Notes under the pieces: generated by a model | The model's input: only the letters and a program-made list of their open reading frames with translations | The model's database searches: none | What the model was told of the DNA's origin: nothing | From: Elysia chlorotica | Taxonomy: Eukaryota > Mollusca > Gastropoda > Plakobranchidae | DNA length: 64,000 nucleotides | Assembly: GCA_003991915.1 (NCBI GenBank) | Contig: RQTK01000047.1 | Span: 823,903-887,902, forward strand | Direction: 5' to 3' | Program-made: the position numbers and the translations under genes | Shown: piece after piece, positions 46,295 to 57,476 of the stretch | How the letters are laid out: each line of letters begins with the position of its first letter | Position numbering within the stretch: position 1 is the first letter of the stretch

Positions 46295-47575
46295 CTCTTC
46301 ATCTTCTCGTCATCATCATTCTCCTCATTTTACTCAAGATTGTTTCAAAGTTTTTCTTCCCTTTTTAATGATTAAAAGTACACTGCATAAATATTATGCC
46401 CGCACTTTGTAAAACGATTTTGAGTTACAGTGTACTATAGTTTCTTAGGGTTTATATTTTTATACACATGGTTCCTAGGTACTTGTATTTTATATGAACG
46501 ATTTAAGTTAATCATGAAAATGATAAATATTTCATGAAGGAAGAAAAGTAAATTGAATCAGAATCATTAAAGGTAATTAAAATGATTCTTAACATTGAAA
46601 GGTATCTTCTATTGAAATCAATAATTATAAAATGGCGCAAAATTGGACGACATAATAAATACATATAAATAAAGCATGGACCTTATCTCCATTGAGTTGG
46701 ATGTTTCATGTATTAATTATAATAGATGCAAGGGCAAAACATTATTCACTTATATCATACATTTTCAAGCAATTCTTATCATCTGCGTGCACAACACTGC
46801 AAAATATACTTTCTTGAATCAGGAATTAAAAATACTCGTATATTGATGTATATGGTATTTCGTTTCTTATCACAAACATAAAAATAAAGATATAATATTT
46901 TTTTTTTCCTGCTGAAAATCGCTTTGTTATTCATTGTAAGGCTTTGAATAGTGGAGAAGCATAGATAGACCACATGACATGGTCAATTTCAAAAGAAAAA
47001 AAAAGTAAAATGTATCAGACAAGTTCCTGGTGTTTTTCAATATTCATTCAGGCTAGGATTATGACAGTAGTGTCTTTTACTTCTGTCTTTCCCTTTCGAT
47101 TTTTAAGTAAGAACCAGTTAATCTTTTGACTTAATCGCCTAAACCATTCAGGTAAAAATAATACATCTTAACGCTCATGGCTTTGTAATGGGCGCAAGAA
47201 ACACTGGCAACAGAAGTGAAAAGTTATCTGCCCAAAATCATCAGAAAAGTTATAACTCTATCTTAATTATACATGCTCTACCACCTCCACCTCAAACAAC
47301 ACAATTATACAAAGTTAATAAAACCTTTTCTATCTTAAAATGACCCCACTCAATTCTTTGATCTTCACCGAATGTACGCAGCTGAGATACAAGTTTTGGG
47401 ATCCAAAATAATGAATATTAAAATATCTTTAAAATTTGAATCAGCGTCCTTATAGTGTGAAAATAGACATGTGTACTGAGACAAACATTTTATAGGCGCG
47501 TTAAGTGTGTCTTGTAGATTTGAAATTGTTAGGTATTTTCCCCACAGTGGTTAGGCTTTTACTCCAAATGGAAAA
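46293..47575. other. unique AT-rich DNA
   Basis: Nothing recognised. Confidence 0.5.
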
Positions 47576-47657
47576 ACAATGATTGCCCCTTGTGGGATTA
47601 GAACCATTGACTTGCAGATGCAGCGACACTGAATTGCCTTTCCACTCAAAGGGAGCT
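47576..47657 (-). repeat. tRNA-like element, minus strand
   Basis: Read on the minus strand, GGTTCTAATCC (plus 47595-47605) differs from the box B consensus at one site. About 45 bases earlier TGGAAAGGCAATTCAGTG is a loose box A. The outer ends GAGCTCCCTT and AAGGGGCAATC pair poorly, so it is more likely a SINE head than a working tRNA. Confidence 0.42.
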
Positions 47658-47705
47658 CTACAGTCTAGAGCAATTATTTCAGGGATCTGCTTCTCCTAAA
47701 ATAAT

Positions 47706-47766
47706 CTTATCTATATGTGTGGCAGCACGTCAAAGAAGTCAGACTTAACTAGTCTTTGAACCCGTT
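47706..47766 (+). mobile_element. SINE tail fragment, copy S4
   Basis: TGTGGCAGCACGTCAAAGAA with GTCAGACTTAACTAGTCTTT matches the core of the S1/S2 family. The tRNA-like block next to it lies in the opposite orientation, so the two are not one intact element. Confidence 0.6.
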
Positions 47767-47965
47767 GCATGCAACATTCTCCTGAGAACGTGCAGAACGT
47801 TAGACTCGGAACAATCTCAGGCCTTTGCGACCAAAGTACATAATCTTAAAAAAAATCAATTTAATTTAGCAGGAGGTGACAAATACCAGCTTTGCTGTGT
47901 TTGTTTTTGTACTTTTGATCATCAAAGCAACGATAATAGGCCTAAACCACAATACTTATTAATAC

Positions 47966-48011
47966 ATATATATATATATATATATCGGGGGGGTGTGGGG
48001 GGGGGGGGGGA
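47966..48011. repeat. (TA)n followed by long G runs
   Basis: (TA)n at 47966-47986 passes directly into seven G, TGTG, then about 13 G. GA-rich sequence follows to 48140. The G runs could fold as a quadruplex on the plus strand. Confidence 0.95.
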
Positions 48012-49015
48012 GAGGTGAAAAAAGAGCAAGACAGCGTGAGATAGGAGCGAGAGAGGCAAAGAGACAGAAATATAGACACATATAGATACAAAGATGAGGG
48101 AGGGAGGGAGAAATAGGGAGAGTGACAAGGATAGAGATAAGAAGAGATAATTTTTAAAAGGATGTGGATATACATTTTAGAACAGTAAAGAGAGACAGAG
48201 ATTGTATCTATGTTAGAGTAAAAACAATGCCACCATTTAAATAAAAGACCAGAAGATTGAAAATAGAGAACAGATAAATCGTTTCTGTAAAAAAGCCAGA
48301 CATATTAATTTTGGCTGTTGAGGTCAGGAACATATTGATGGTTTTTCTAATAAATGATTAATGTATCCGAATGGTCCCTTTAATTCATAGCAATCAGGGA
48401 TAGTTGGAATTGAACAAACAGCGGGGCATGAGCTGTTCATTGAAATAAATTTACCATTACACCCAAACTTCATTATTGGCTTTGGGAACAGTCATAAAAT
48501 AATGCTAGGGCTCTGAATGCGTCATGATCAACAGAGGTAATCATTGGTTGGAGACTATTTGACAATTGTTCGAGGACGGCGTGGGAACATAAAGCCGTGC
48601 CCTCAATCCACAATAACCCGGTTTAATGACAGAGAACGCCTAGCATGGGTTTAATGAACTCTGACGCCAAGCAAACATTGATGACTGATATTGTGGATGC
48701 AGATATCAAACCTTGGAAAATAGCAGAGACATAATTTTGTAATGAAGTAGGTTTTATGTTATTTTAAAAACAATAAACTAGTTAATATAAAAAATGTTCT
48801 TATTGAAGCGGTTCTATTTCAGAGATATCGTAATGCGATTTTGAAGCTAGTTATTGTTTTGGTAATGTTAGCAGAGATTTAATAAAGCATTTATTCATTG
48901 TTGAAAACATGAAAAGCATGCAGTGTTTGTTTTTAGAGAATGAGCAAAATATAGAGGATATACTCAATATTATGGCCTTCATACAAAATCATCGAAAATA
49001 AAGTTATGCCGATAT
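48012..49015. other. purine-rich then unique DNA
   Basis: Purine-biased to 48145, then unique sequence. 48500-48690 is GC-richer and contains CGAGGACGGCGTGGGAAC. No gene recognised. Confidence 0.45.
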
Positions 49016-49610
49016 CAAAGAAAGCTGGTGATAGCATTCGATGTCACCATTAAAGGCAAACAACTAAAACAAGTACATAGTGATAGTAACTCGGTCGATA
49101 AAGCACAGAGGATGGGAAGAGCATGGAGGAAAAATAAACCAAGAATTGCAGTTGCCGTAACGAGGTTTTGTCAAATGAAAAACGTACTGGCGTGTCTGTT
49201 CATCAGAACAAAAACTTAAATTAGGCTGATTAAATGTTACATTCACTCAGCCCCTTTGTATGGCTGTGCCACGTTGAGCTTAAACAGAGATAGCAAACAG
49301 CGTATTGCAGCCTTTGAAATGTGGATAATATGTCGACGGATGGGCCATATAAGTTGGAGGGAGAAGAAGACAAATGAAGAAGCATGTCTGCAGACGTTAA
49401 GACCCAATCTATTACAAAAGATTGAAACGCGTAAGCTGAGGTATTTTGGCCATATGAAAGGGGATGATTCGCTATGTAAAGATATAATGGATGGCAGATC
49501 AGACGGAATGAGAGATATATAACTACATGTGAAGTGAAGAAACTGGTTGGATGTTATACACATTTTATGGGACAGGAATCTTTTAGAATGTGAAAAGCCC
49601 ACAACAAAGC
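49016..49610 (+). pseudogene. decayed RTE-like LINE ORF2 C-terminus
   Basis: Plus-strand blocks in order are VTIKGKQLKQV, then a worn QMKNVL segment, then RLIKCYIHSAPLYGC. These are followed by FEMWIICRRMGHISW, TNEEACLQTL, IETRKLRYFGHMKGDDSL and, after frameshifts, NWLDVIHILWDRNLLECE. This is the C-terminal order of RTE-type ORF2: V-x-G-K-x-L, then A/PLYGCETW, then FEMWCxRRM-x-x-ISW, then KTNEE, then RKLxYFGH. The GC at LYGC is intact, but the ETW that follows is not. Motifs A and C of the RT are absent, so it is 5'-truncated. The minus-strand frame at 49243-49602 is a shadow. Confidence 0.82.
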
Positions 49611-49985
49611 CAATTCATGTCAACCTCTTTAGAGTAGATGACACCAAAGGAAGCAATGCTTTACTAAAATCTGTGTGTTGTCCCAAATATAAATGTAGAC
49701 AATATTAAAAACGAAATAGGTGCTAGAGTTTCTTGCGTTCAATTTGTGTGCGTAAAACGGGTAATTTAGATTAGAAATTAGATTAGATCTATTTAACGTA
49801 TTGGCATACTTTCTTTTTTCTCCAATGCATTCGCCCAGAAATTTCAAAAGGTATAACCAAGGGTAGAGTTCAGTGTCTAAAGTTAAATGCAAGGTTAGAA
49901 TGCACAAACAAGACAAAGCTTACGTCTCGTCATAACAATGTAAAAATAAGAAGGCATACGACTAGATGTAAGCTAATTCATGTTT
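49611..49985. other. unique AT-rich DNA
   Basis: Possibly the worn 3' flank of the LINE fragment. Nothing else recognised. Confidence 0.4.
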
Positions 49986-50558
49986 GTGCATTCTACCCAA
50001 GGTACAATAAGGAAATGCCTTTATTTGAGGGAAAACAATACCCCCCCCCTCCCTTTTTTCCGTCCTCATCTCACAAAGACGTTCCCCTATCCGCCCACAC
50101 CCAGCCAAGGAAACCACAGTACCCCTCCCGCTCCCTCCGGTGAAGCGAGGCGTAAAATCTAAACACGACGTAATCTCGAGTTTGAAGGTTCACTCAGTCT
50201 GCCGGGTTTACATAAATCACTCCAACCCCCCAAAAAATCAACGTTGGCTAACCTTCGTAGAGTCATTGGAACTAAACGTTATTGCGAGGTGTGACCACGC
50301 AACTATCTTAAAGTCGAACATTTTCCCTGAATCTACTACAACTATTTTAAGAGTCTCTTCAAGTTAGTTTATGTCCTTAATTTACAAAGGCTAAAAAAAC
50401 CCTCATAAAAAGCACATACCTTACTTGACAAAAAAGTCCGTTGTCACACACTTTCTGTGCCCTTAAGGGCTCAGTTAGGAGTTTAGAGAAAATGCGTCTT
50501 GTACAATAATGAAAAAACTAAATACTGATGACGAAAAGGATGAGAATGTTGTTTTTGT

Positions 50559-50602
<44 letters not shown>

Positions 50603-51270
50603 GTGATGATAATAATAATAATAGTTATAACAATAAGAACAACAAAAATAATAGTAATAAAATAATACATTAAAATAAAAATGATAGTAATTATACCAAT
50701 AAAGGAAAAAAAAGCACAAAGAACATAGTAATGCCCACAACACGCATGATTCATTCTCTTGTAATTGAAACAATTCCGAATATTCTAACACTTATTTACC
50801 CCCCTCATTTTGATCCCAGCTTGATAGAATCCACTCTCCCCTTCCAGTAAAAAAAGCTCACCCCGAGTCAACTTATAATCGACAGGGGCACCACGGGGAT
50901 GAAAGGGAGCGATCAAACAAAAACTCAAACTCAAGGGCAATGTTTCCATCTATTCGAGAGTTTTGCTATTCCACTACGTTGTAGATTTTTTAAGATACGT
51001 GGCACCAACCCCTCAACAAGGAAATCTAATTCACGTGCAAGGAAAAGCTACCTAACAATAATAGAGCCCGCACTGGGATGGGTCGCACCGGTTTCTCCTT
51101 CTCCTCTCCGCGCCTACTCACCATCAGGCATACCGCGAGATCTGGGCTGGTCCAGGATGAGCGAGAGGGGGTAAGGAGTGAGAAGGATCGAGTACAGGGT
51201 AAAATCTACCCCTGGCGAGGGCATCATAATATAGAAGTATCCGTCATTGTTACGCTCTGAGCGGAAGGCT
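49986..51270. other. GC-richer island with split microsatellite, no gene assigned
   Basis: 50040-50360 and 50840-51260 are richer in C, G and CpG than the surroundings. (GAT)n with (AAT)n lies between, at 50561-50623. On the minus strand near 51155-51125 a pyrimidine-rich stretch ends CTGGACCAG, and 25 bases later GATGGTGAGTAGG gives a good donor, which would make a very short exon. Frames at 50140-50367 and 50899-51174 (+) have no recognised domain. A CpG-bearing promoter or an inserted repeat are both possible. Confidence 0.3.
50561..50623. repeat. (GAT)n and (AAT)n microsatellite
   Basis: About 17 GAT units with one GGT interruption, then five AAT units. Poly-His and poly-Ile frames on the minus strand are translations. 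Confidence 0.97.
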
Positions 51271-52345
51271 TCGTATGTCAACACTAGTTACAACTCGGCG
51301 GATTTCCTGCGGTACCTTATAATAAATAGTTCCTTATTGTTTGGAGCAGATTCTTGTTTGTAGGCGTTAAGGTTATGTAGCGATGAGTAATGTAGAAAAA
51401 TCTTAATAAGTTGTGACAGCTTTTTACTCATTGGCCGGTCAATGTTTTGAAAGACAATTTTATATTGTGTAAAAAAGGAAACATATTGAAATACTTTTTA
51501 AAGAAACTGGAAGAAAAGAACATTTTTATTCTTTCACAATACGAAGTAAGAGCTCCTTCCGTTTTATTGATAATATTTGTGTTTACATAACTTTAAATTG
51601 TGAACTGTGTTAAACCTATCTCCTTCAAATTCAAAAGCACCAATAAACAAATAATATTTCTCTTCCTTTTAAAGACCAAGAATTAAAAATTGTTGTTTTA
51701 TTCTTTCCAGGCAGACCGATATCTTGTGACTTATAATTGTTTTTTTTTGTGATTACAAAATTGAAAAGAACAACTAAACAATATCATTTATTATACGGCT
51801 GAAAGCTGTAGTTAATCTAAATACACATTGATTGTATTTCTAGTTTTTCTAATTCTTTTCTCGGAGATTACATTAATTGTAAGCCTTCAATAGAAGACAT
51901 TACTCATACAGAAACTTTTACACTCACGTTTGGACTATTTAATTTGGATAAGTGGATGAAGAACAGACTAAAACAGACTCGGCCGGTAAGTCGTTACTTT
52001 AACCCTTGCGACGTATCGCCTGAAAATTTTGGCAGGATTGCGTTTGCTATAATGATTAAAACACTTTCAAAGTATTATTTATACAACTAAAACATTTTTA
52101 GGAATTTGTATTAAGTATTTCATGAATATGGCTTTACCAAAATGAACACATTTTTATACCTTTTTGACTTTTGTCCTTCTTTTCACGGTTAACATAAAAT
52201 GTTTTAAATAAGAAAAATAAAAGGAAAATATTCAAAAACATTTAGACGAAATGAAACAAAACCAATTTGACATTTAAGCCACATTATCAACTGTGAATAA
52301 TAGTGTATAAAATAATAAGACATAAACCGATGTTATAATAAATTA
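51271..52345. other. unique AT-rich DNA
   Basis: Nothing recognised. Confidence 0.5.
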
Positions 52346-52597
52346 TTAATCAATATCATACATCATGGATTTTGTAAGCTTACAAACAAAATTTGTAATT
52401 ATATCATGCACCCGCCTTCCAATTTTTGCATAGGCAGCTACACATTTTGGAATAACATGCGCCAAAATCATATTCCTTCTATTTCCATTGCGGAAAAAAT
52501 AATGACGATTGCGTACAACAATGTTGTTGATTAGCCTGACCTCAATTAGCGCCGACCTTTTTGCATTTCGAACGCTACAAGGCGACACTGAACTCAT
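52346..52597 (-). CDS. unrecognised basic 83-codon frame
   Basis: ATG at 52597, then RSALIEVRLINNIVVRNRHY, RRNMILAHVIPKCVAAYAKI and GRRVHDIITNFVCKL. The spacing loosely recalls the Myb/SANT-like DNA-binding domains of Harbinger-type transposon proteins (a leading E-V helix, then I-x-x-x-V-A-A-x-x-x-I-G, then V-x-x-I). Key tryptophans are missing and I hold this only as a suggestion. No terminal inverted repeats were found. Confidence 0.18.
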   Translation of the reverse strand: MSSVSPCSVRNAKRSALIEVRLINNIVVRNRHYFFRNGNRRNMILAHVIPKCVAAYAKIGRRVHDIITNFVCKLTKSMMYDID

Positions 52598-53035
52598 TTA
52601 CTCACTATATGGGACTGGAAAACAAGAAGGAAATTAAATAAAATACATTCTGTCAGGACTAAACAGCTCTTGTCTTTCCGTTAACGACGCTTATAGAGTT
52701 TTCAAAATTATTGCGATCTGAAAAACAAGACCCCCCCCTCCCGATCAGTTAAGAACAGTAAAGAGCATTGAAAAAAACGAATTAGTAAGAGAACAGAAGA
52801 GAACAACATAAACACATAAAATACATAACTAATAAAACATATTTTGATGGCGCAGCGGATAACCGATTTGACTTGTTAGCTAGTATTTTGAGTTCAAAGA
52901 ACTTTGATATCCCTTTACCATAGCAAACATAAAAAAAGATTAACGATTTGAATAATAGGGTTGTGATGCGATAAAAAAATCTAAAGACTGCAGACTAATG
53001 AAGATAGTTACATAAACATCTGTTGGGAGAATGGG
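52598..53035. other. unique AT-rich DNA
   Basis: A C run lies at 52731-52740. Nothing else recognised. Confidence 0.5.
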
Positions 53036-53090
53036 CTAAAAAACAAAAAACAAAAAACAAAAACAAAAACAAAAAAAACTACAAACCAAA
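53036..53090. repeat. A/C-rich low-complexity tract
   Basis: CAAAAAA-type units on the plus strand. Confidence 0.85.
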
Positions 53091-54100
53091 AAAACCCCCA
53101 CAAGTTAACCCAAATAGTTGCAAAGATTTCAAAAGACCCTTCAATCAACCCACCTATAAAATTTCCAGTTTGGTTTAGGCATGAAAATAATATTAAGAGA
53201 AACAACTTAAACATAAATTAATTGCATATCTTTTTTATGTCGATAAATTTTTTATATGAAGAGTTTAATACACTGTGCTTCATTAGTTATCTCCAGGTTT
53301 TTTATCTTTTCCGGCAAACATTTTGAAAGCGAATGTTAACAGGGGGAAATACTGTATGACAACACTGATATTCTAAAAATAAATGTTAGCTATGGATCTC
53401 TATTAAAATAAAACAAAAAGATTAAAAAACAAGAGTTTTAAAAAAAGTCCCTGACTACTCATGGTGTGTTTAGGATAAAAAAAAGGTTTATTACAGTAAA
53501 GAGGGAAATATATTAATTCTTTGATTAATAATTTTACCGTGAACTTCATGTACTTATGAAACTATTTCCATCATGCCCAGACACATAGAGGGGAGGAAAA
53601 AATAACAAGACGAAGCAGAATAAGATTCTGCACAGATTAGAATAAGAACCAAGTAATAATTATATTCTATTGTTACCACGACGATTTCAACAGCAAATGA
53701 AACGGCTTAACAATGGAAGGAGATTTGTGTTTATTAAACAAATCAATAGCCAATTAAATACAACAATAGAGGAACCCCCACCGACTGTGCATGCAGCAAA
53801 TTAACACTAATGTAATCAACGTTGCGCATAACTGCTTCCGACACCTTCATCAATTGCGTTGCCTGTTTTTTCACTGAAGTATCACAGAATAAAACCTTAT
53901 TGATCAAATCCCCAGGGTGCCCAATCTTCAATTTGCAATCAGCTCCCCGTATCCCCACATAACCCGATGACAATTAGAAAGACTTTTTTGCAATAACGCA
54001 ACAAGAATATTTTCTCTTTTGATCTTTTTTTTTTTTAATTAAAAATTTAATCAGGTTTACTGAACGCAACAACTATTCCCATCCACACTCGCATAAAAAC
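53091..54100. other. unique DNA with one unremarkable minus-strand frame
   Basis: A 76-codon frame at 53973-53743 contains GYVGIRGADCKLKIGHPGDL and KVSEAVMRNVDYISVNLL. Its composition is mildly coding-like but no domain or splice site was recognised. Confidence 0.25.
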
Positions 54101-54176
54101 TTCAAAAAAAAAAAATCAACAAAAAACAAAACAAACAAACAACAGAAACAAACCAAACAAAAAACAAACAACAAAC
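54101..54176. repeat. A/C-rich low-complexity tract
   Basis: A-rich with CAAA and CAAC words. Confidence 0.85.
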
Positions 54177-55305
54177 ATTCGTTTTTCGGATCATTAACTA
54201 TAGTTACACCTGAAAATAAAAACGTTAAGTTAGATGAATAACCTTAATTAAACAAATCAATAGGATACGATAGAGCAAGAAAAGTACAGCTCTGGAGAAG
54301 GATGGGTAATTTTTTTTGAATTGAAGGAAAATTTAAAAGCAGACCTGTACGTAGGATAATGCATTCACCTTCACATATGTTTTTATTTCATAATTATATG
54401 CATATGTAATATCCATAGCTCAGATTTAAAACCATGAAATAGACAGGTTGATTGGTTAACGCATAAGTATTTGAATTCACAGAATCGTTGCAAAACACTT
54501 TACAATTTACCAAAACGATATAAAACGCCTTACTATCATATCAAATCATACTAACTATAAATTTACAGATTTAAAAAAATAATATTTTCAATCTGATAGT
54601 GTTTCCCGCTGAACACAGCGTAATCTCATTTGTATAATGTTCTATCTTATATTATTTGGAGCATTTTAAGAATAAGGTTGGGCGTTATACAACTGAAGTT
54701 TTAACAGTAGTAAAATATTATGACCGAAATCTAAACAACTTGATTTTAACTTCAACAACATGAAAACCTTATTCGACCCTCTCTCTCTCCTGCCGACTGG
54801 ACGTAAGACCTATTGTGTTGTTTTTCACCAAAACCCTTTAACAAAAACTGTCTCCTTTCTCCTTAATGAAATTTGCGACAGATGCCGTATATATGCGTGT
54901 GTTTAGGACTTGGCGTCGAATGTACAAAATCGCGATAGCTTACACCGCGATAGCTTACACCTCGTCGTAAGTCTTCCTACTCGTAAGCTTACCACTTACG
55001 TTGTACTTACAGTCCTTGATGTACTTGCGGGTTTCCATGCAGCGGTCCTATAGCAGGTTTTTAACTACTGTCAATCACTATCCTTTAACATTCTTGGCAA
55101 CATTGACTTCTCAATAGCGCCACATCTAATTCTATGTCCATTCGTTTCTTTTCTCATTCATTTCTTAGTTTTGTTTGTTTCCCCCTTTTTTAGAATTTAT
55201 GAACGAATGTTCGCTTCACTGTATCAGGTTACATACAACCTCGCCTAAAACGGCAAGACCATTCCCTTTGGTACCCACACAAGCACACGTTTTATTCCGA
55301 TCTCT
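54177..55305. other. unique DNA with a short tandem duplication
   Basis: CGCGATAGCTTACAC is repeated twice in tandem at about 54931-54960. It is followed by several CGTAAG or CTTACG words to 55015. The rest is unrecognised. Confidence 0.5.
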
Positions 55306-55312
55306 GCTTGCC

Positions 55313-55361
<49 letters not shown>

Positions 55362-55520
55362 GCCTGTCTTCCTGTCTGCCTGTCTCTCTGTCTGGCTGTC
55401 TACCTGTCTGTCTTTTTGTCTGACTGCCTGCCTGTCTGTCTACTTACCTGTCTGTTTTTCTGCCTGTCTCTTTGTGTGTCTTTCTATCTATCTGTCTGGT
55501 TTCCTGCCTGTTTGTCTGTA
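55306..55520. repeat. (TGTC)n tetranucleotide array, degenerating 3'
   Basis: Pure CTGT units at about 55312-55360, then variants with GCC, TCC and CTC to 55520. Cys/Leu/Ser/Val frames are repeat translations. Confidence 0.97.
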
Positions 55521-56130
55521 ACATATTTATTTTTTCTTGAACATTGCTATATTTCAACCTTTATGTACACACTATGGTATATTCAACTATATATCGACTG
55601 TATATTTTTATTTCTTTCCCTTCCTTTCTTTGACTCTCATTCTATTTGCCTGTCTACCTCAACCTCTTCCCCCTTCTCTTTGTCTCACGTTTCCTTCGGC
55701 TCATTCATCATTCCTGGATAAAGAAATACTCACGCAAAAAATCGCTTTCAATATTCTGTTATATTCATCTAAAAATATGCATTCATTTTTTTATTTTTTT
55801 ATTTTATGGAAATTGATTACTGGTGATTACCTTCAAGTTACCCGTGCATTACCGGGTTTAAAAGAGATTTTGGCTTAGATGCAATGCCGAGTTGGGCGTG
55901 GCTCTAATCAGTCTGCGTGAAAAGACCCCGACACATGCTTGTCTAGCCTTGAACTAGACTTCGTGTTATTCTTTTTTTTGTTTTGAAAATGTTCCGCTAT
56001 CCTCTTTTCTTTCAGTCAAACCACAAGTTTAACAGTCTTACCCCTTGCGCTCTCTCTTTCTTTCTGCATGTCTTATATGCCTATATCTTTGTTTGTCTCT
56101 GTCTCAGCTGTCTGTATGAATCTGTGGCTG
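55521..56130. other. unique pyrimidine-rich DNA
   Basis: Nothing recognised. The 113-codon frame at 55537-55878 is Phe/Ser/Leu-rich from pyrimidine bias. Confidence 0.45.
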
Positions 56131-56209
<79 letters not shown>

Positions 56210-56210
56210 G
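56131..56210. repeat. (TGTC)n tetranucleotide array
   Basis: About 19 uninterrupted units. A second array of the same motif lies 800 bp upstream. Confidence 0.97.
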
Positions 56211-57360
56211 TTTGTGTAGGTCTGTCTCCCTCTCTCTTAAACTCCTCTCTGTTAATTTGTTTTGATTTCATCAAACGTTTTTAGCATTGTTATTTTATCT
56301 TCTCCCTCAGTTAGGTTTTCCCACCACCATTTCGTTCTTATCCAGCAACTCATGCAGTAACAACTTTTTCTTCTTTGCAATTATACAGTACTTTTTATAC
56401 CAAGATTCCAAACACCTGATTACAAATTAATTTTAGCGTTAAATCGTAAACCTATATTTGTATATAAAAACATTGACAAAGTTCCAAAGTTAATATTAGT
56501 TAGATGCGACCTCAAAACCAAACCAAACAAACAAACAAACAAAAAACCAACCAACAAAACAAAATAAAAACAAACAAAGGAAAAAAGAAAAAATTTATAA
56601 ACAATAACTATCTCCTCCGTTTCTAAACTTTGACATACAAAACCGTCTATCATATGTTAAGACAAAAGCTGAATAGTTTCGCCCTTGACTTCATCAACCT
56701 GAAAACTGAAAGCTGCGATGACAGCGATGATTAGACTTTTGTGTGTGGCATCCCACCTGTGGCAGGCTCATCTTTTTATTCATCAAACGATTCCACGCGT
56801 ATTGCTTTCGTAACGATGGCTAAGATTATTTCACCGAGTATCAAATGTCGCAGTGAGTGAGTGGCAGTTGCTTATACTTTGGTCTCATAAATCAAGTGAC
56901 AGCTTGTCTTATGTGGCAGTTGAGGCCAAAGCAGTGGATTACAAAAGGTTGACACCTGAAAAGGTCGGTATCGGCAAAAACAAAGAACAGTGGCGGGTAT
57001 TACACAGTGTTATATCACTGGATATTTTGATGAATAAAAAGGTGTTAGTGACCACTCGGTCGACTCATTGACCAAGAGCGCTATGTTTCTTTTTACGCTG
57101 TGTAACATGCTGGTGATTCCATTGTAACGAAATGAGTCTTGTATTATTTTTTTTAGATGAAAATACCACGTTGTAAAGTTATTTAGTATAATAATGCGCC
57201 TTAGTTTGTAAGAAAAAAGTGAATGCATATCTAAAAAGTAATACACCCACCCAGCGAATTCTTCCCTCTTCTAAAAAATCTCAGGAGAATTATACTGTAT
57301 TTTGAGGATTCCATTTCATAGTCAACTGAAGCGATCACCTATTAAATGCTGTAGCTGAGG
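56211..57360. other. unique AT-rich DNA
   Basis: (CAAA)n-like sequence at 56520-56580. A 72-codon frame at 56853-57071 is unrecognised. Confidence 0.45.
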
Positions 57361-57362
57361 TA

Positions 57363-57454
<92 letters not shown>

Positions 57455-57470
57455 AAAGAGAGAGAGGACA
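57361..57470. repeat. poly-A, poly-G, (GA)n compound tract
   Basis: About 25 A, then nine or ten G, then (GA)n at 57399-57465. It abuts the 830-bp duplication. Confidence 0.97.
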
Positions 57471-57476
57471 TTTGTC

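Noticed and set aside
49243-49602. Minus-strand 119-codon frame
   Set aside because: Shadow of the plus-strand RTE-like fragment.
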